In this document: positions 44,842 to 56,375 of the stretch, one piece after another | How positions within the stretch are numbered: the first letter of the stretch is position 1 | Layout of the letters: every line of letters begins with the position of its first letter | DNA from: Pedobacter sp. HDW13 | GTDB taxonomy: Bacteria > Bacteroidota > Bacteroidia > Sphingobacteriales > Sphingobacteriaceae | Reading direction: 5' to 3' | Length of the DNA stretch: 64,000 bases | Assembly (NCBI RefSeq): GCF_011303555.1 | Contig: NZ_CP049868.1 | Span: 4,774,001 to 4,838,000, forward strand | The notes under the pieces: generated by a model | The model's database searches: none | What the model was told of the DNA's origin: nothing | The model's input: the letters and a program-made list of their open reading frames with translations, nothing else | Translations under genes and position numbers: made by a program

Positions 44842-45963
44842 ATGCCAAAAACTGATATTAACGTTATCAAAAATCAATCAAAAAGTATTTTAAACAGTAA
44901 ATTAATTGCCACGGTCAATGTTGGAGTGAACCCAACTGCAATGGCAATAACATCCGATTCCACTAAATTATATGTGGCAAACGGGAATAATTACGGTATC
45001 GCTGGAAGTGATACTGTGACCTTGATTGACCTAAAGACCTTTATGCCTATCTTAACCATTTCAAGCGGAACATTTAATCAACCCTACACCGTAACGTTAT
45101 CTAAAGATGAAACCAAGGCTTACGTTACCAATTCAAATGCGGCAACAATTAGCATTATCGATACCGCAACAAATCAGGTTACCGGAACAATTGACGGATT
45201 TAACGGGCCATCGGGTATGGTAATTACGCCAGACGGGACTAAGGCCTATGTTAACAATTATGGCGCGAGTACAGCAATTCCATCCGGATCCGGTAATACT
45301 GTTAGCGTGGTAGATTTGGTTGGCGAAAAAATTATTGAAGAAATTACTTTAAGTGAATATACACAAGCTGCTGCACCAGCTGCAATTGCCATTAGTCCGA
45401 AGGGTGATTTTGTTTATACTGCAAATTATACAAACGGAGAGCCATGGCAAGGTACACTTTCAAAGATTTCGACCGTTACGAATACTGTAGTTGATACCAT
45501 TGGTGGAGCTCCTTTTTTAGCAAGTAGCCCTTTTCTATTTGGTATGTTTGCGATAAAGTTTGATGCTTCTGGTAAGTTCGCCTACCTTACTAATTTTGGA
45601 AGTAATAATTTTGCCCCTTATGGTACAACAGTTTGCGTAATAGATCTTGAGCAAAAAACACAGTCTGCTTTGATTGAACTCGGGATACAGCCATCAGGAT
45701 TTGATATTACCCCAGATGGACTTTATGGATTTGTTTCGAATTACAATACCTTGTACAGTTCAGGAGCACCGAATTATACTGGTTTAACTGCCGGTCAAGG
45801 AACTGTAAATATTATTGATTTAGCTACAAATTTGTTGGTTCCGATCACTATTAATGTCGGACAGTCTCCGGGAGCGATACTGATGAGTCCTGATGGTAAA
45901 TATGCTTTTGTATCAAACTATACCGCCAATACAGTTAGTGTTATTAGCGTATATGGAGAGTAA
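44842..45963 (+). CDS. YVTN-family beta-propeller protein
   Basis: A 373-residue protein of repeated blades with the pattern KAYVTNSNAATISIIDTATNQV and PDGKYAFVSNYTANTVSVI, as in YncE/surface-layer YVTN proteins; about seven blades. No signal peptide or lipobox is visible at the annotated start (MPKTDINVIKNQSK), which is unusual since most YVTN propellers are exported. Either it stays in the cell or the N-terminus is incomplete. It has no enzyme motif. A terminator follows, so it is probably transcribed alone. Confidence 0.85.
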   Translation: MPKTDINVIKNQSKSILNSKLIATVNVGVNPTAMAITSDSTKLYVANGNNYGIAGSDTVTLIDLKTFMPILTISSGTFNQPYTVTLSKDETKAYVTNSNAATISIIDTATNQVTGTIDGFNGPSGMVITPDGTKAYVNNYGASTAIPSGSGNTVSVVDLVGEKIIEEITLSEYTQAAAPAAIAISPKGDFVYTANYTNGEPWQGTLSKISTVTNTVVDTIGGAPFLASSPFLFGMFAIKFDASGKFAYLTNFGSNNFAPYGTTVCVIDLEQKTQSALIELGIQPSGFDITPDGLYGFVSNYNTLYSSGAPNYTGLTAGQGTVNIIDLATNLLVPITINVGQSPGAILMSPDGKYAFVSNYTANTVSVISVYGE

Positions 45964-46006
45964 TCATTTTGGTATTTAAGATTTAAGTATATCTAATCAA
46001 AAATGC

Positions 46007-46035
46007 AGAAGCCCCGCAGCAATGTGGGGCTTTTG
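46007..46035 (+). terminator. terminator after the YVTN propeller gene
   Basis: GAAGCCCCGCA and TGTGGGGCTTTT form a GC-rich stem with a short loop and a T run, 45 bases past the stop codon. Confidence 0.85.
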
Positions 46036-46389
46036 TAATTCTGCTTTTTATAGCTCTATACTATTTCTAAAGTGGCTTTTCTGATGCAGATTATATTCGC
46101 CTAGGTTCGGAACAATATTTTTCTCCGGCTGAGTGTATTCGCCGGAGCTTTTAGTACCTTGGAATTTGTTTTTTGACTATGAATATTTATGCTAAATTTG
46201 TGATGTATAAACCTGTCTTAATCTATTAATTATCTCTCAATAATGTTTTTTCAACAGTGACCCCATCTCGCACTTATTCGGTCTTCTACCTTACGGTGCT
46301 ATTCGATTTATATCTTATTGGCTGATTATTCATGTTCGTTGTAACAGATGAATATAATGATTACAGCTTAACCAAATAAAACGCCCTTT
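46036..46389 (+). promoter_or_regulatory. upstream region of the giant NHL/IPT protein gene
   Basis: A 354-base gap. It holds a 7-bp perfect hairpin, CTCCGGC (46123-46129) with GCCGGAG (46141-46147), followed by CTTTT. TAAATTTG (46193-46200) matches the -7 consensus, with TTTG at 46172-46175 only 17 bases upstream, shorter than the usual spacing. No gene is seen. Confidence 0.35.
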
Positions 46390-49300
46390 ATGTGTCTAAA
46401 CAAACGCTTACAAATTAATTTGAAACTGGTGTGGACAGGAATCAAAAGCCAATTATTTTTAGTCTGGACTAACCTTACGCTATTTAGATTTTTTCTGCCT
46501 GTTTTTTTCTCGGTACTATCTTTAGTATCATCCGCGCAAAAACCAAATATTAGCTACACGAGCCCACAAACTGTTTATCTTGAAAAAGAAATAACGCCCA
46601 TTAGCGTTACAAATACCGGTGGAGCTGTTCCTGGCAGAATATATCCTCAAGTCGATCAACTCTTTGCGGGAAACCCATCGTTCATTCAACATTTTATAAA
46701 AACTTCTTCAGGGGATCTTTACGGCACTCAATATGCTTCTATAATCCGTGTAAAACCAGATGGGAGTTCTTCAGTATTTGCCGGAACATCAACCTACGGT
46801 TATGCTGATGGATTAGGTACAGCTGCACTGTTTGGTACGTTGAATGATATCATAAATGACAATGCAGGGAATCTGTATGTAGCTGAAAGAAATAGCCGTG
46901 ATGAAACAAATGGTAGGATAAGAAAAATAACGCCATCCGGTGTCGTATCAACTTATGCACAAGGATTGTTTAGTCCTGGTGCGCTTGCCATGGACGCTAA
47001 CGGTGTAATTTATGTTGCAGAAGGCCCGGGAAGGATAATGAAAGTTGCTACGGATGGCACAGTTTCATTTGTAGCTGGCCAATCAAGAGTTACTGGAAAG
47101 GCTAATGGTACTGGGGCTGCTGCGTCATTTTATAACGTAGTTGCTATAGTAATAGGTAAAGATGGCAACCTCTATGCATTAGAATCGGGAAATAGTCTGA
47201 TTAGAAAAATAACACCGGCTGGTGTTGTAACCACGTTTGCGGGCTCAAATTTTGGCAGTGCAGATGGTAGCGGCCTATCTGCTTCTTTTTGGTCTCCACA
47301 GATGATGCGGATAGATTCGAAAGGTAATTTGATTGTTGCCGATGGAAATTCCTTATTCCGCCGGATAAGTCCTTCAGCTGATGTTGTTACTATCGGAGGA
47401 CCGGTGTACTATGATTCGAATGGAAAAACGAAATATGAAACCTATTATAGCAACTTCATTATTGATGAGGATGATAATATTGAATATCTTTCAGGGGGCT
47501 TTACAGGATATTAACAACGGGGTTTACCATTACTCCAACGCTACCTGCCGGGCTCTCCTTGAGTACAGATGGTACTATTGTTGGTACACCAAAGGCAGTT
47601 TCTGCCGCCACCAATTATAAAATTGCTGCATCAAATGAATCCGGAATAAGCACTTATAATTTAAATCTTACAGTTGCTGTTTCTACAGAGCCACCTGTAA
47701 TTACATCGTTTTCGCCAACATCAGCATACACAGGGCAAGGTGTTACTATTACCGGAAGTTATTTTACAGGTACTACTGCTGTAACCATCGGCGGAAAACC
47801 TGCAGCTAGTTTTAGTTTGGGATCACCAACCAGCCTTTATGCAAATGTTGCTGCTGGTAGTTCCTTATCAGGAGATGTTACGGTAACAAATCCTTATGGT
47901 ACAGCCACCTTATCGGGGTTTACCTTTATACCTCCGCCTACCATTACAGCTATTTCTTCGCTTAGCGGAGCAGCCGGTAACGTTATAAAGATTACAGGTA
48001 CTAACTTTAATGGCGTAACTCAGGTTAATTTTGGAGGCTATTATGCTTCCTTTACCATCATTTCACCAACAGAAATAAATGCAGTAGTGGGCAATTATGG
48101 TGGTAGTGGAGCGGTGTCTGTTTATGCCCCTAGTGGAACGGCAAATTTTCCTGGCTTTACCTATATCCCTGCTCCAAATATTAGTACTATATCTCCTTAT
48201 AGTGGCGGAACAGGTGATGTTATTACCATAACCGGAAATGATCTTAGTAATGCAACCAATGTAAGTTTTGGAAACACCGCAGCAAGTTCGTTTACAGTGG
48301 TTTCGCCAACAACTATTAAGGCTGTAGTTGCAGCTGGATCAGGCAATGGCATTACCGTAACTACGCCTGGAGGAAAAGCCACATATAGTAGTTTTAACTA
48401 TATTTTACCTCCGGCTATTACTCAGGTATACCCGCTTAAAGGCGGGTTAAATAGTGGAATTACAATCATTGGATCCAATTTAAGTAATTCGCAGGTAAGC
48501 ATAGGGGGCGTACCTGCTCAGATTGGTTATAATAGCAATAATCAGATATTGGCTTATGTTGGCAATGGCGCGTCATCGGGTAATGTAACCGTAACAAATA
48601 CTTATGGAACGGCATTGCTGGCAGGATTTATCTGGGTGCCTGCTCCAACTATTACCTCTTTTAGCCCAACAACTGCTGCTAGTGGAGATATTGTTACGAT
48701 TACTGGTACAGATTTAACAGACGTAGGAACTGTGACAATTGGAGGCATTAGTTCGATTTTTACCATTCTATCACCTACTGCAATCCAGGCTACTGTTGGG
48801 GCAGGGGCAAGTGGTTCAATTGGTGTTATCTCACCTGGAGGGAATGCCAGTTTGCCCGGTTTTAGTTATTCTGGGCCAGTTATTACTTCATTTACACCAA
48901 CAAGTGCAGGTGCTGGCCAAACGGTAGTCATTACCGGCAATAACTTTACAAATGCTTCCGACGTTTATTTTGGGGGTGTTTCTGCCACATCATTCATTGT
49001 GAATTCGCCTACTCAAATTACGGCTGTTGTTGGTTTAGGAAAATCAGGAAGTGTAACGGTAGTAACACCTTTAGGGCGAACTTCTACATTTGGATTTACC
49101 CACCCAGGGCCATCCATCTCTTTTTTTAATCCAGTGTATGCTGGTACACTATCGACATCACCGGTAACTATCGCAGGTAATAACTTTACAAATGCTACCG
49201 CTGTGAGCTTTGGAGGAGTACCAGCCACATCCTTTACAGTATTGTCACCAACCTCGATAAGTGCTATTCCCGCTGCATCAGCATCAGGAGATGTAGTGGT

Positions 49301-52300
49301 GGTAACCCCATTTGGTAAGGATAGTAAACCAGGCTTTGTTTGGGCTCAACCACCTACAGTTACTGCATTCTCTCCTGCAGCACAGCAAAGTGGTGGGCAG
49401 GTAACCATTACCGGAACAAATTTTATTGGTGTTACCGGAGTTAAAATTGGAGGTGTTTCAGTTTCGTATTCTACATTTTCATCTACCTCAATTATTGTTT
49501 ACATAAATAATGCCGTTGTTAGTGGCAGTATTAGTGTGATTACAATCAGTGGTACCGCTTCCATAGACGGGTTCATTTATTCTTCGCCGGTTATCCAGAG
49601 CATAAGCCCTGTAGTAGCTGCCGCCGGACAGACCGTTACCATTACCGGTAACAATTTTATAGGCATACAATCAGTAAACTTTGGCGGTGTTAACGCAACA
49701 TCTTTTTCAGTTGTTTCTCCAACTATTATAACGGCTACAGTTGGTACCGGTAACAGTGGAAGTGTAAATATTTCTGGTCCCAGTGGAATGGCAAATATAG
49801 CTGGTTTTACATTCTTGCCTCCGCCGGTAATATATTCATTTACACCTTCATCAGGAGGTTCAGGTACATCAGTTTCTATAAATGGTTCCAATCTGCTCAC
49901 AACATCGGCAGTAACGATAGGAGGTATTGCTGCTACAGTTACCAGCGTAACCAATAATGTAGTAATAGTAACGGTAAATGCCGGAGCCAGTGGCAAAATC
50001 TCTCTAACAACAAACGCAGGCAATACAGAAATTGATGGTTTTACCTGGTATCCTCAGCCAAACATTACCAGTGTAAGCCCGTTAACTGCGAACGGACAAA
50101 CCCCTGTTACGATAACGGGGAATAATTTTACGGGGACAACACAAGTTAAATTTGGATCATCTGTTGTTGCGTTTACTGTGTTATCTCCAACTCAAATTAA
50201 AGTATCACCAGTAAATGCTTCAAGTGGAACCATTACGGTAACAAATCCCGGCGGAACGGCTTCTTTTCAGGGTTTCGTCTTTTTACCTGCCCCGGTAATC
50301 ACATCGTTTACAACCACTGGGGAAGGATCTTCAGCGGTTGTTAGTATTATGGGAACTAATTTTACAAATGTTACCAGTGTGAAATTTGGGAGTGTGGAGG
50401 CAAGTTCATTTACGGTAAATTCGCCAACGAGTATTCAAGCAGTACCAGGTTTAGGCGAAACCGGATCGATTAGTGTTACCGGGGATGGTGGATCTGGAAC
50501 AATAGCCGGATTTTTATATAACAAGCCACCGCTGGTACTCTCATTTTCGCGAGCATCTGGTCCGATTGGAACGGCATTAAGTATAATTGGAGATAACTTT
50601 AATCCCATACCTGAAAAAAATGTAGTTTATTTTGGCCCCGTTCGAGCGCAGGTTACGAATGCAACCAAAACGAAGTTAGAGATAGTCGTACCAGCAGGCG
50701 CAAATAACCTAGTTACAGTAACCAATATAGATAAGGGGCTAACCGGCTATTCCAATTTACCGTTTATGGTAACTACAACAGCAACTTTTTCAGGCTATTC
50801 GAACAAGCATGATATAAATTTCGACTCAGCAGTTTCTTCAATAGCCATCAAAGATTTTGATGGAGATGGAACCCCTGATTTTTTGGTTGCCAAAAGCGAC
50901 TCTTTATACATCCTTTTACATGGAAGAGATAAAGTATTGTCAAAATCATCATTCACGCAAAAGATTAATTTGGTGATTGGTAAACAAGTTATAAATATGG
51001 TAGTGGATGATATAGATGGAGATGGAAGCCCCGATATTTTATTCGGTACGGGGCTCAGTATTGTTTTTTTACGTAATACATCAACATTGGGTAATGTGTC
51101 TTTTAGCACAACTGCATTTGAGTCGTTAAATAGCTCATATTCGGGTATGTTTCTTAGAGACATAGACATGGATGGCAGACCGGATTTAATTTCGGGTACA
51201 GGTGGAGCTTATTATCTTAATACTTCAAATGCATCTAAAGTCTCATTTGGAACAGCAGGATACTTTCAAAACACCTCCTCCAGCAGCAATATTTCATTTA
51301 CCTTAACAGATATTGATGGTGACAATATGCCCGATCCAATTTATGGAAGTTCTTATAATGGATTTACAATATTTAATAATCGTGCGGTGCCTGGTAGTTT
51401 AAACCCTCAACTATTTCCAACTACGTATATCACACATTCGAGTTATTATTCATCAACTTTACTATCTGCCGATTTTGACGGGGATAACAAAGCAGATGTA
51501 CTAGAAAATGATTATGGATATAATGCGAGCAATTTATTTCTGGTATCAAGGAATATAGCAACGAAGGGAACGATCACTACCGCATCGCTCCAGGCACCAC
51601 AGGCATTTTCAAATAAGGGATTAATATATCGAAATGGTTTGGCTGACGTTGATGGAGACGGCAAGATAGATTTAATGGGAGGTGTAAACTCTACTATTTC
51701 CTATTCCCGCAATTTATCTGGTGTTGGTACTATTCAGTTTGAAGCACCTGTTTTACTGCTTTCGGGTGCTAATGATAATTTTAATAATTATCAAGTAAGT
51801 GATATTGATGGCGATGGGAGGAATGATATTATAGTTTTGGATCCTGTAAACAGCAAAATAGCGATCTATAATAATGGTATTATACCAGCGCCACAAATTA
51901 CCTCGGTATCACCGCTTATTGCAGCAAAAGACTCAACTGTTTATATTACAGGTAAATATTTTGACCAAACATCGGTTGTGAATTTTGGTGCCAAGGTGGC
52001 AAAATCATTTAGGGTAGTTTCTCCTCAAACTATTATTGCAATTGTTGGAGATGGCGAGAGCGGTAGTATAACAGTCCAAACTCCGAGTGGCCAAAATTCG
52101 TTTCCTGGTTTCATTTTTTTAAGCCCTCCGATTATTACATCTGTAGTAACTGCAACAGATGGTACGGGCCAATTATTAATATCTGGTAAAAACTTTACTA
52201 AAACTACAAATGTCGCTATCACAGGGGTATCTGCAGTGTCGTTTATTATTAAGTCTGATACACAGATAGAAGCAAACTTTTTGGCATCAAGTGGAACTTT

Positions 52301-53306
52301 ATCGGTAACTAATATAGCTGGTACTTCAACTTTTACCGATGTTATTACCGTTTTACCCACACCCACAATTACTGCTTCAGGGCCGCTTACATTTTATCCC
52401 GGAGGCAGTGTATTATTAACGGCAAATTCGGAAGTGGGGTATACCTATCAATGGTTAAAAGATGGAGTTAACATTGCCGGGGCAACATCTGGTACTTATA
52501 CAGCCAGCCAAAGCGGAGCATATACTGTTATTGTAACACTTAATGGAGTAAGTAGAACATCAGCAGCTACTGTAATTACTACAATGTTTGCACTGCCAGC
52601 TTCTAACTTTACAGTAACAGCCAATAGCACCACTTGTTATGGATTGGCAAATGGTACTATTACCATTAGCGCCGCACAGCCATTAAATTATACGGCGACA
52701 ATAACTGGTGGTAATTTAAATGGAACCTATCCGTTTACCAATACAACCAGTATTAACAATCTGGGAGCAGGTACTTACAATGTTTGCTTTACCATTGCCG
52801 GTCAGAATAGCTACCAGCAATGTTTTACTGTAGTAATAACAGAACCTAAAAGTCTGGCGGTATATGCGGCCATTAATAATGCCGCGCAAAGCTTAAACCT
52901 TACATTGGATGGTGCTAGCAAATATTACGTTACGCTGAATGGGGTAACCACCACAACTACAGCAGGTAATATGACATTAAACCTGAAAAATGGCGTAAAC
53001 GATTTAACTGTTGCCACAGATAAATCGTGCCAGGGCATTTATCAAAAACGTTTCGATCTGTCAACAGGTATTCTTGCTTTTCCAAATCCGTTTACATCAA
53101 CACTAAATGTAAATCTGGGCAATGAGGAGGTTTCTGTGGCAACCGTAGGATTGTTTAAAATTACGGGTGAAAAGGTATACAGCAAACAATTTGCCAATAC
53201 TTCTGGTACGGTGCAGATAGAGCCCCAGGATCTTACTCCAGGAGTTTATATTCTTAAATTAAAAACTGGTCAGACTGAAAAAATACTTAAAGTTGTGAAA
53301 TTATGA
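46390..53306 (+). pseudogene. giant NHL / IPT-TIG / FG-GAP protein with type IX sorting tail; one frameshift
   Basis: The first frame (46390-47514) has a signal sequence (ending LVSSAQ), the start of an Ig-like domain, then NHL propeller repeats such as ITPAGVVTTFAGS. The frame then breaks at about 47505-47510; one added base gives TGILTTGFTITPTLPAGLSLS, which rejoins the frame open to 53306. The whole is about 2305 residues. Next come about 13 IPT/TIG repeats of about 80 residues, seven FG-GAP calcium motifs (such as DIDGDGSPD and DVDGDGKID), two more IPT repeats, an Ig-like domain (YTYQWLKDG) and a C-terminal type IX secretion domain starting FPNPFTSTL and ending ILKVVKL. It is a surface or secreted adhesin-like protein. 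The stop overlaps the lipoprotein start. Confidence 0.88.
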
Positions 53307-53989
53307 GAAAGTACATCACCATTCTATTAATAACTACTGCCTTATTTACGAGTTGTGGTAAAAATGACAGTACAGATATTACCGCTGATCCGCAACCTGC
53401 TTTGCTTACTTTTCCTGCTCAAAATTCAGTATGTACAGCAGGGACTGTTATCTCAACAACTAAAAGTACTGTAACCTTTACCTGGAATAGTGGAGGCAAT
53501 ACTAACAATTATGAGTTAAACATTAAAAACCTGCTTACTAATGCTGTCACAACATTAACCAGCTCTACTAATCAGTTGTCGGTAAACCTTGATCGGGATA
53601 CACCTTATTCGTGGTATGTCTTGTCAAAATCTAATTCATTATCAACAACAGCTAAGAGTGAGGTATGGAAGTTTTATAACGCAGGCATAGGCTCGGTCTC
53701 TCATCCTCCGTTTCCGGCCGACAATCTTTCTTGCGTTTTTGGGCAAGGTGCTGCATCCGGTACGGTTAATCTAGCCTGGACAGCAAACGATCCGGATAAT
53801 GACATTTTGGGCTACGACGTTTATTTTGGTACAAGCAGTACACCGGCATCTTATAAAGCCGGTATTACGGATAAATTTCTGAATGGTATTGCAGTAACAT
53901 CGGGTACAACTTATTATTGGAAAGTGATTACGAAAGATGCAGCAGGCAATACCTCAGATTCTGGAATATTTCAATTTAAGACAAATTAG
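53303..53989 (+). CDS. lipoprotein with two FN3-like domains
   Basis: A 228-residue lipoprotein: the signal MRKYITILLITTALFTSCGK has a lipobox with Cys at position 18. Two fibronectin type III-like units follow (about 35-125 and 130-228; the second ends TTYYWKVITKDAAGNTSDSGIFQFKT). Its ATG overlaps the TGA of the giant protein gene (ATGA), so translation is coupled and the two may work together, for example with the lipoprotein anchoring or binding the secreted protein. A terminator lies at 54062. Confidence 0.88.
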   Translation: MRKYITILLITTALFTSCGKNDSTDITADPQPALLTFPAQNSVCTAGTVISTTKSTVTFTWNSGGNTNNYELNIKNLLTNAVTTLTSSTNQLSVNLDRDTPYSWYVLSKSNSLSTTAKSEVWKFYNAGIGSVSHPPFPADNLSCVFGQGAASGTVNLAWTANDPDNDILGYDVYFGTSSTPASYKAGITDKFLNGIAVTSGTTYYWKVITKDAAGNTSDSGIFQFKTN

Positions 53990-54061
53990 GATACGGTACT
54001 GATACAATCTGCTGAAAATGTCTAATTTGGTTCATCGAAGGTGAAATCGAAAACATTAACT

Positions 54062-54107
54062 GAAGCGAAGTATGAATAGTTATAATTATTCTCACTTCGC
54101 TTTTATT
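54062..54107 (+). terminator. terminator after the lipoprotein gene
   Basis: The arms AAGCGAAGT and ACTTCGCTT form a stem, extended inward by GAATA/TATTC, and a TTTTATT run follows. Confidence 0.8.
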
Positions 54108-54236
54108 CTAGCAGAAGTTTGGATAAATGTTTGTCGATAAATCTATTGCCGAGCGCATTCAACGTCTCAAGATAACAGTAAATCTGCCTGATTTCAAGTC
54201 TTTTGTCTGGGAATATTTTCATTAACTACTGATTTA

Positions 54237-54683
54237 TTACCCTTTAATCTCGTTTGCTTGCTGACTATTATCAGCCGGTTCCCAAAGTTCAATTTTATTG
54301 CCTTCGGCATCCATAATGTGTACAAACTTTCCGAAATCGTAGGTTGCAATATCATCCAGCACTGTTACACCGTTTTCTTTCAGTTGGGTTACCAGCCCCT
54401 CAATGTTCTGAACCAGGTAATTGATCATGAAATCTTTTTTGGAAGGGGCAAAGTATTCATCACCATTTTTGAACGGACTCCATTGTAACGAGTTAATTTC
54501 TTCAGGCCTATGCACATTTCTCGAATCAAAACTTACCGAGCCCCATTCGTTAACATCGAAGCCCAGGTTTTTAGCATACCAGGCTTTGGTATCTTTGGGG
54601 TTATGTGAAAAAAAGAATATGCCGCCAATGCCCGTTACTTTAGGTATGATTGAGTTTTCTGCTTGTTTTTGTTGCTCTTCCAT
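54237..54683 (-). CDS. VOC (glyoxalase/bleomycin-resistance fold) protein
   Basis: 148 residues with the VOC pattern: GGIFFFSHNPKDTKAWYAKNLGF at the start and KFVHIMDAEGNKIELWEP at the end, with the usual metal-site Glu (IELWEP). Members include glyoxalase I-like and antibiotic-binding proteins; no specific substrate can be named. It is cytoplasmic. It stands alone on the minus strand before the sulfatase gene. Confidence 0.85.
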   Translation of the reverse strand: MEEQQKQAENSIIPKVTGIGGIFFFSHNPKDTKAWYAKNLGFDVNEWGSVSFDSRNVHRPEEINSLQWSPFKNGDEYFAPSKKDFMINYLVQNIEGLVTQLKENGVTVLDDIATYDFGKFVHIMDAEGNKIELWEPADNSQQANEIKG

Positions 54684-54801
54684 GTGATTTGTTTTTTTAC
54701 TAAATATAGCAATTGAAGTGAAATATCAGAAAACAGATGGCATCTGTTTAAGATGGTTTACACTGCATTAAATCTTGTTTGAAGTATGAAGGTTTTGGCT
54801 T

Positions 54802-56208
54802 TTATTTATTTTGTTTTGCGTTCAATGGAATATAATCTTTGTTTAAGGTTGTTACAGCTGGTGCATGCACCTTTTGTACCCAGTTTTTTAACAGGGCAAG
54901 TAATGCTTCCACTATTTTGGGGTTTTGTTTGGCTACATTGTGTTTTTCGCCGATATCGTTTTTCAGGTTATAAAGCTGCACTGTATCATCTTCAAAATAA
55001 TGGTGCAGTTTCCAATCGCCTTTACGTATCGTTTCGCCAGGGCGCGTTCTGAATATATTATCGTTCGTTTCAGCATTTCCACCTTCTAAATAAATAGGGA
55101 AATACCAGTATAACGGGCGCTCAGTAATTACTTTTTCAGGTTTTTGCGTTAGCAGGTAATTGTAAATGCTATTGCCATCCACTTTAGGGTACGCTTTTAT
55201 ATTGGCTACCTGCATCAGTGTTGGATAAAGATCAAGGTTGGTTACCGGAATATCGCTGGTAGTACCAGCTTTAATTTTACCCTTCCACACAAATACCAGC
55301 GGAACACGTGTACCACCTTCAAAATAACTGCCTTTACCGGCCCTTAAAGGATGCTGCCAGGTAACCTGGTTAAAACCGCCATTATCTGAGGTGAAAATTA
55401 TAAGGGTGTTTTGCATCATTCCCTGCGCTTCGAGCGTTTGGATTAACCGGCCAATATTACGGTCTTCGTTATTCAGCATAGTGGCATAGGCCTGGTTACG
55501 TTGGCCATCGTCGGCTGGTTTGTCTTTAAATTTATGCATTAAACTATCTACCTTTTGGATGGGGCTATGCACGCCATATGATGCATAATATAAAAAGAAA
55601 GGCTTGCTGGCTTTTTGGTTTTTAATATAATCGATGGCTTTATCGGTAATTAAATCGGTTAGGTATTGGTTATTTGGTCCATCAATTTTTACATTGCCGT
55701 AAGGCGGGTAATAGCTTTTCGGACTTCCGGCATGCGATCCGCCAATGTTTACATCGAAACCGTAGGTTAGGGGATTGTCGCTCATGTGCCATTTGCCGGC
55801 TATACAGGTATTATATCCATTTTCTTTTAACAGCTGCGGAAAAATTTTGAAACCGGCATTAAGCACCTCTATATTTTTTACAGGCACCAGCTTACGGTTT
55901 TTGCTATCGCCACGCTCAGAACTACCTACGGTATAAATGCCATGGCGGGTTTGCCATAAACCGCTAAGCATACTCGCTCTACTGGGCGCGCAATTAGATG
56001 CCGACGCGTAGCCATTGGTAAAAACCATACCTTGTGTTGCCAATTTATCCATTACAGGAGTTTCGTAAAATTTCGACCCCATAAAGCCTGCATCACGCCA
56101 TCCCATATCATCCATATTAATGAATATAATGTTGGGTTTTTGTTGGGCTATGGTTAAGCAGGGAACAAACACAAAAAAATAGAGTATTGCATTTAAGCGC
56201 TTTTTCAT
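54802..56208 (-). CDS. secreted S1-family sulfatase
   Basis: A 468-residue exported sulfatase (signal peptide about 1-21, ending TIAQQ). Metal ligands DD in INMDDMGW and DN in FTSDNGG are present. The residue for formylglycine conversion is C73 in NCAPSRASMLSG, the C-x-P-S-R form, so an anaerobic or FGE-type maturase is needed elsewhere. GKWHM is the second conserved site. It would remove sulfate from a glycan; the substrate class cannot be told. It is divergent from the GH27 gene, and the two may serve one polysaccharide. Confidence 0.93.
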   Translation of the reverse strand: MKKRLNAILYFFVFVPCLTIAQQKPNIIFINMDDMGWRDAGFMGSKFYETPVMDKLATQGMVFTNGYASASNCAPSRASMLSGLWQTRHGIYTVGSSERGDSKNRKLVPVKNIEVLNAGFKIFPQLLKENGYNTCIAGKWHMSDNPLTYGFDVNIGGSHAGSPKSYYPPYGNVKIDGPNNQYLTDLITDKAIDYIKNQKASKPFFLYYASYGVHSPIQKVDSLMHKFKDKPADDGQRNQAYATMLNNEDRNIGRLIQTLEAQGMMQNTLIIFTSDNGGFNQVTWQHPLRAGKGSYFEGGTRVPLVFVWKGKIKAGTTSDIPVTNLDLYPTLMQVANIKAYPKVDGNSIYNYLLTQKPEKVITERPLYWYFPIYLEGGNAETNDNIFRTRPGETIRKGDWKLHHYFEDDTVQLYNLKNDIGEKHNVAKQNPKIVEALLALLKNWVQKVHAPAVTTLNKDYIPLNAKQNK

Positions 56209-56375
56209 TTAGGATGTTTATAGCTGGTTAAAGTTTCCATTGGCATTTTTTTGCCCTGGGCTGTTGGTTAATTGCAAATAAAGTAAATAAAACAATATAA
56301 TGGAGGCTTGATAGACAGTACGGTATTTATATCTTTGATTGTTATCTAAAATGTGACATCCTAACCTGTATTTTA

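Noticed and set aside
47381..47620. A 79-codon frame between the two parts of the giant protein
   Set aside because: It is an out-of-frame reading of the propeller/Ig DNA; the join of the two flanking frames explains the region better.
42338..53989. An integrated island inserted at tRNA-Lys
   Set aside because: No integrase gene and no second copy of the tRNA 3' end are found in the window; only composition and position hint at it.
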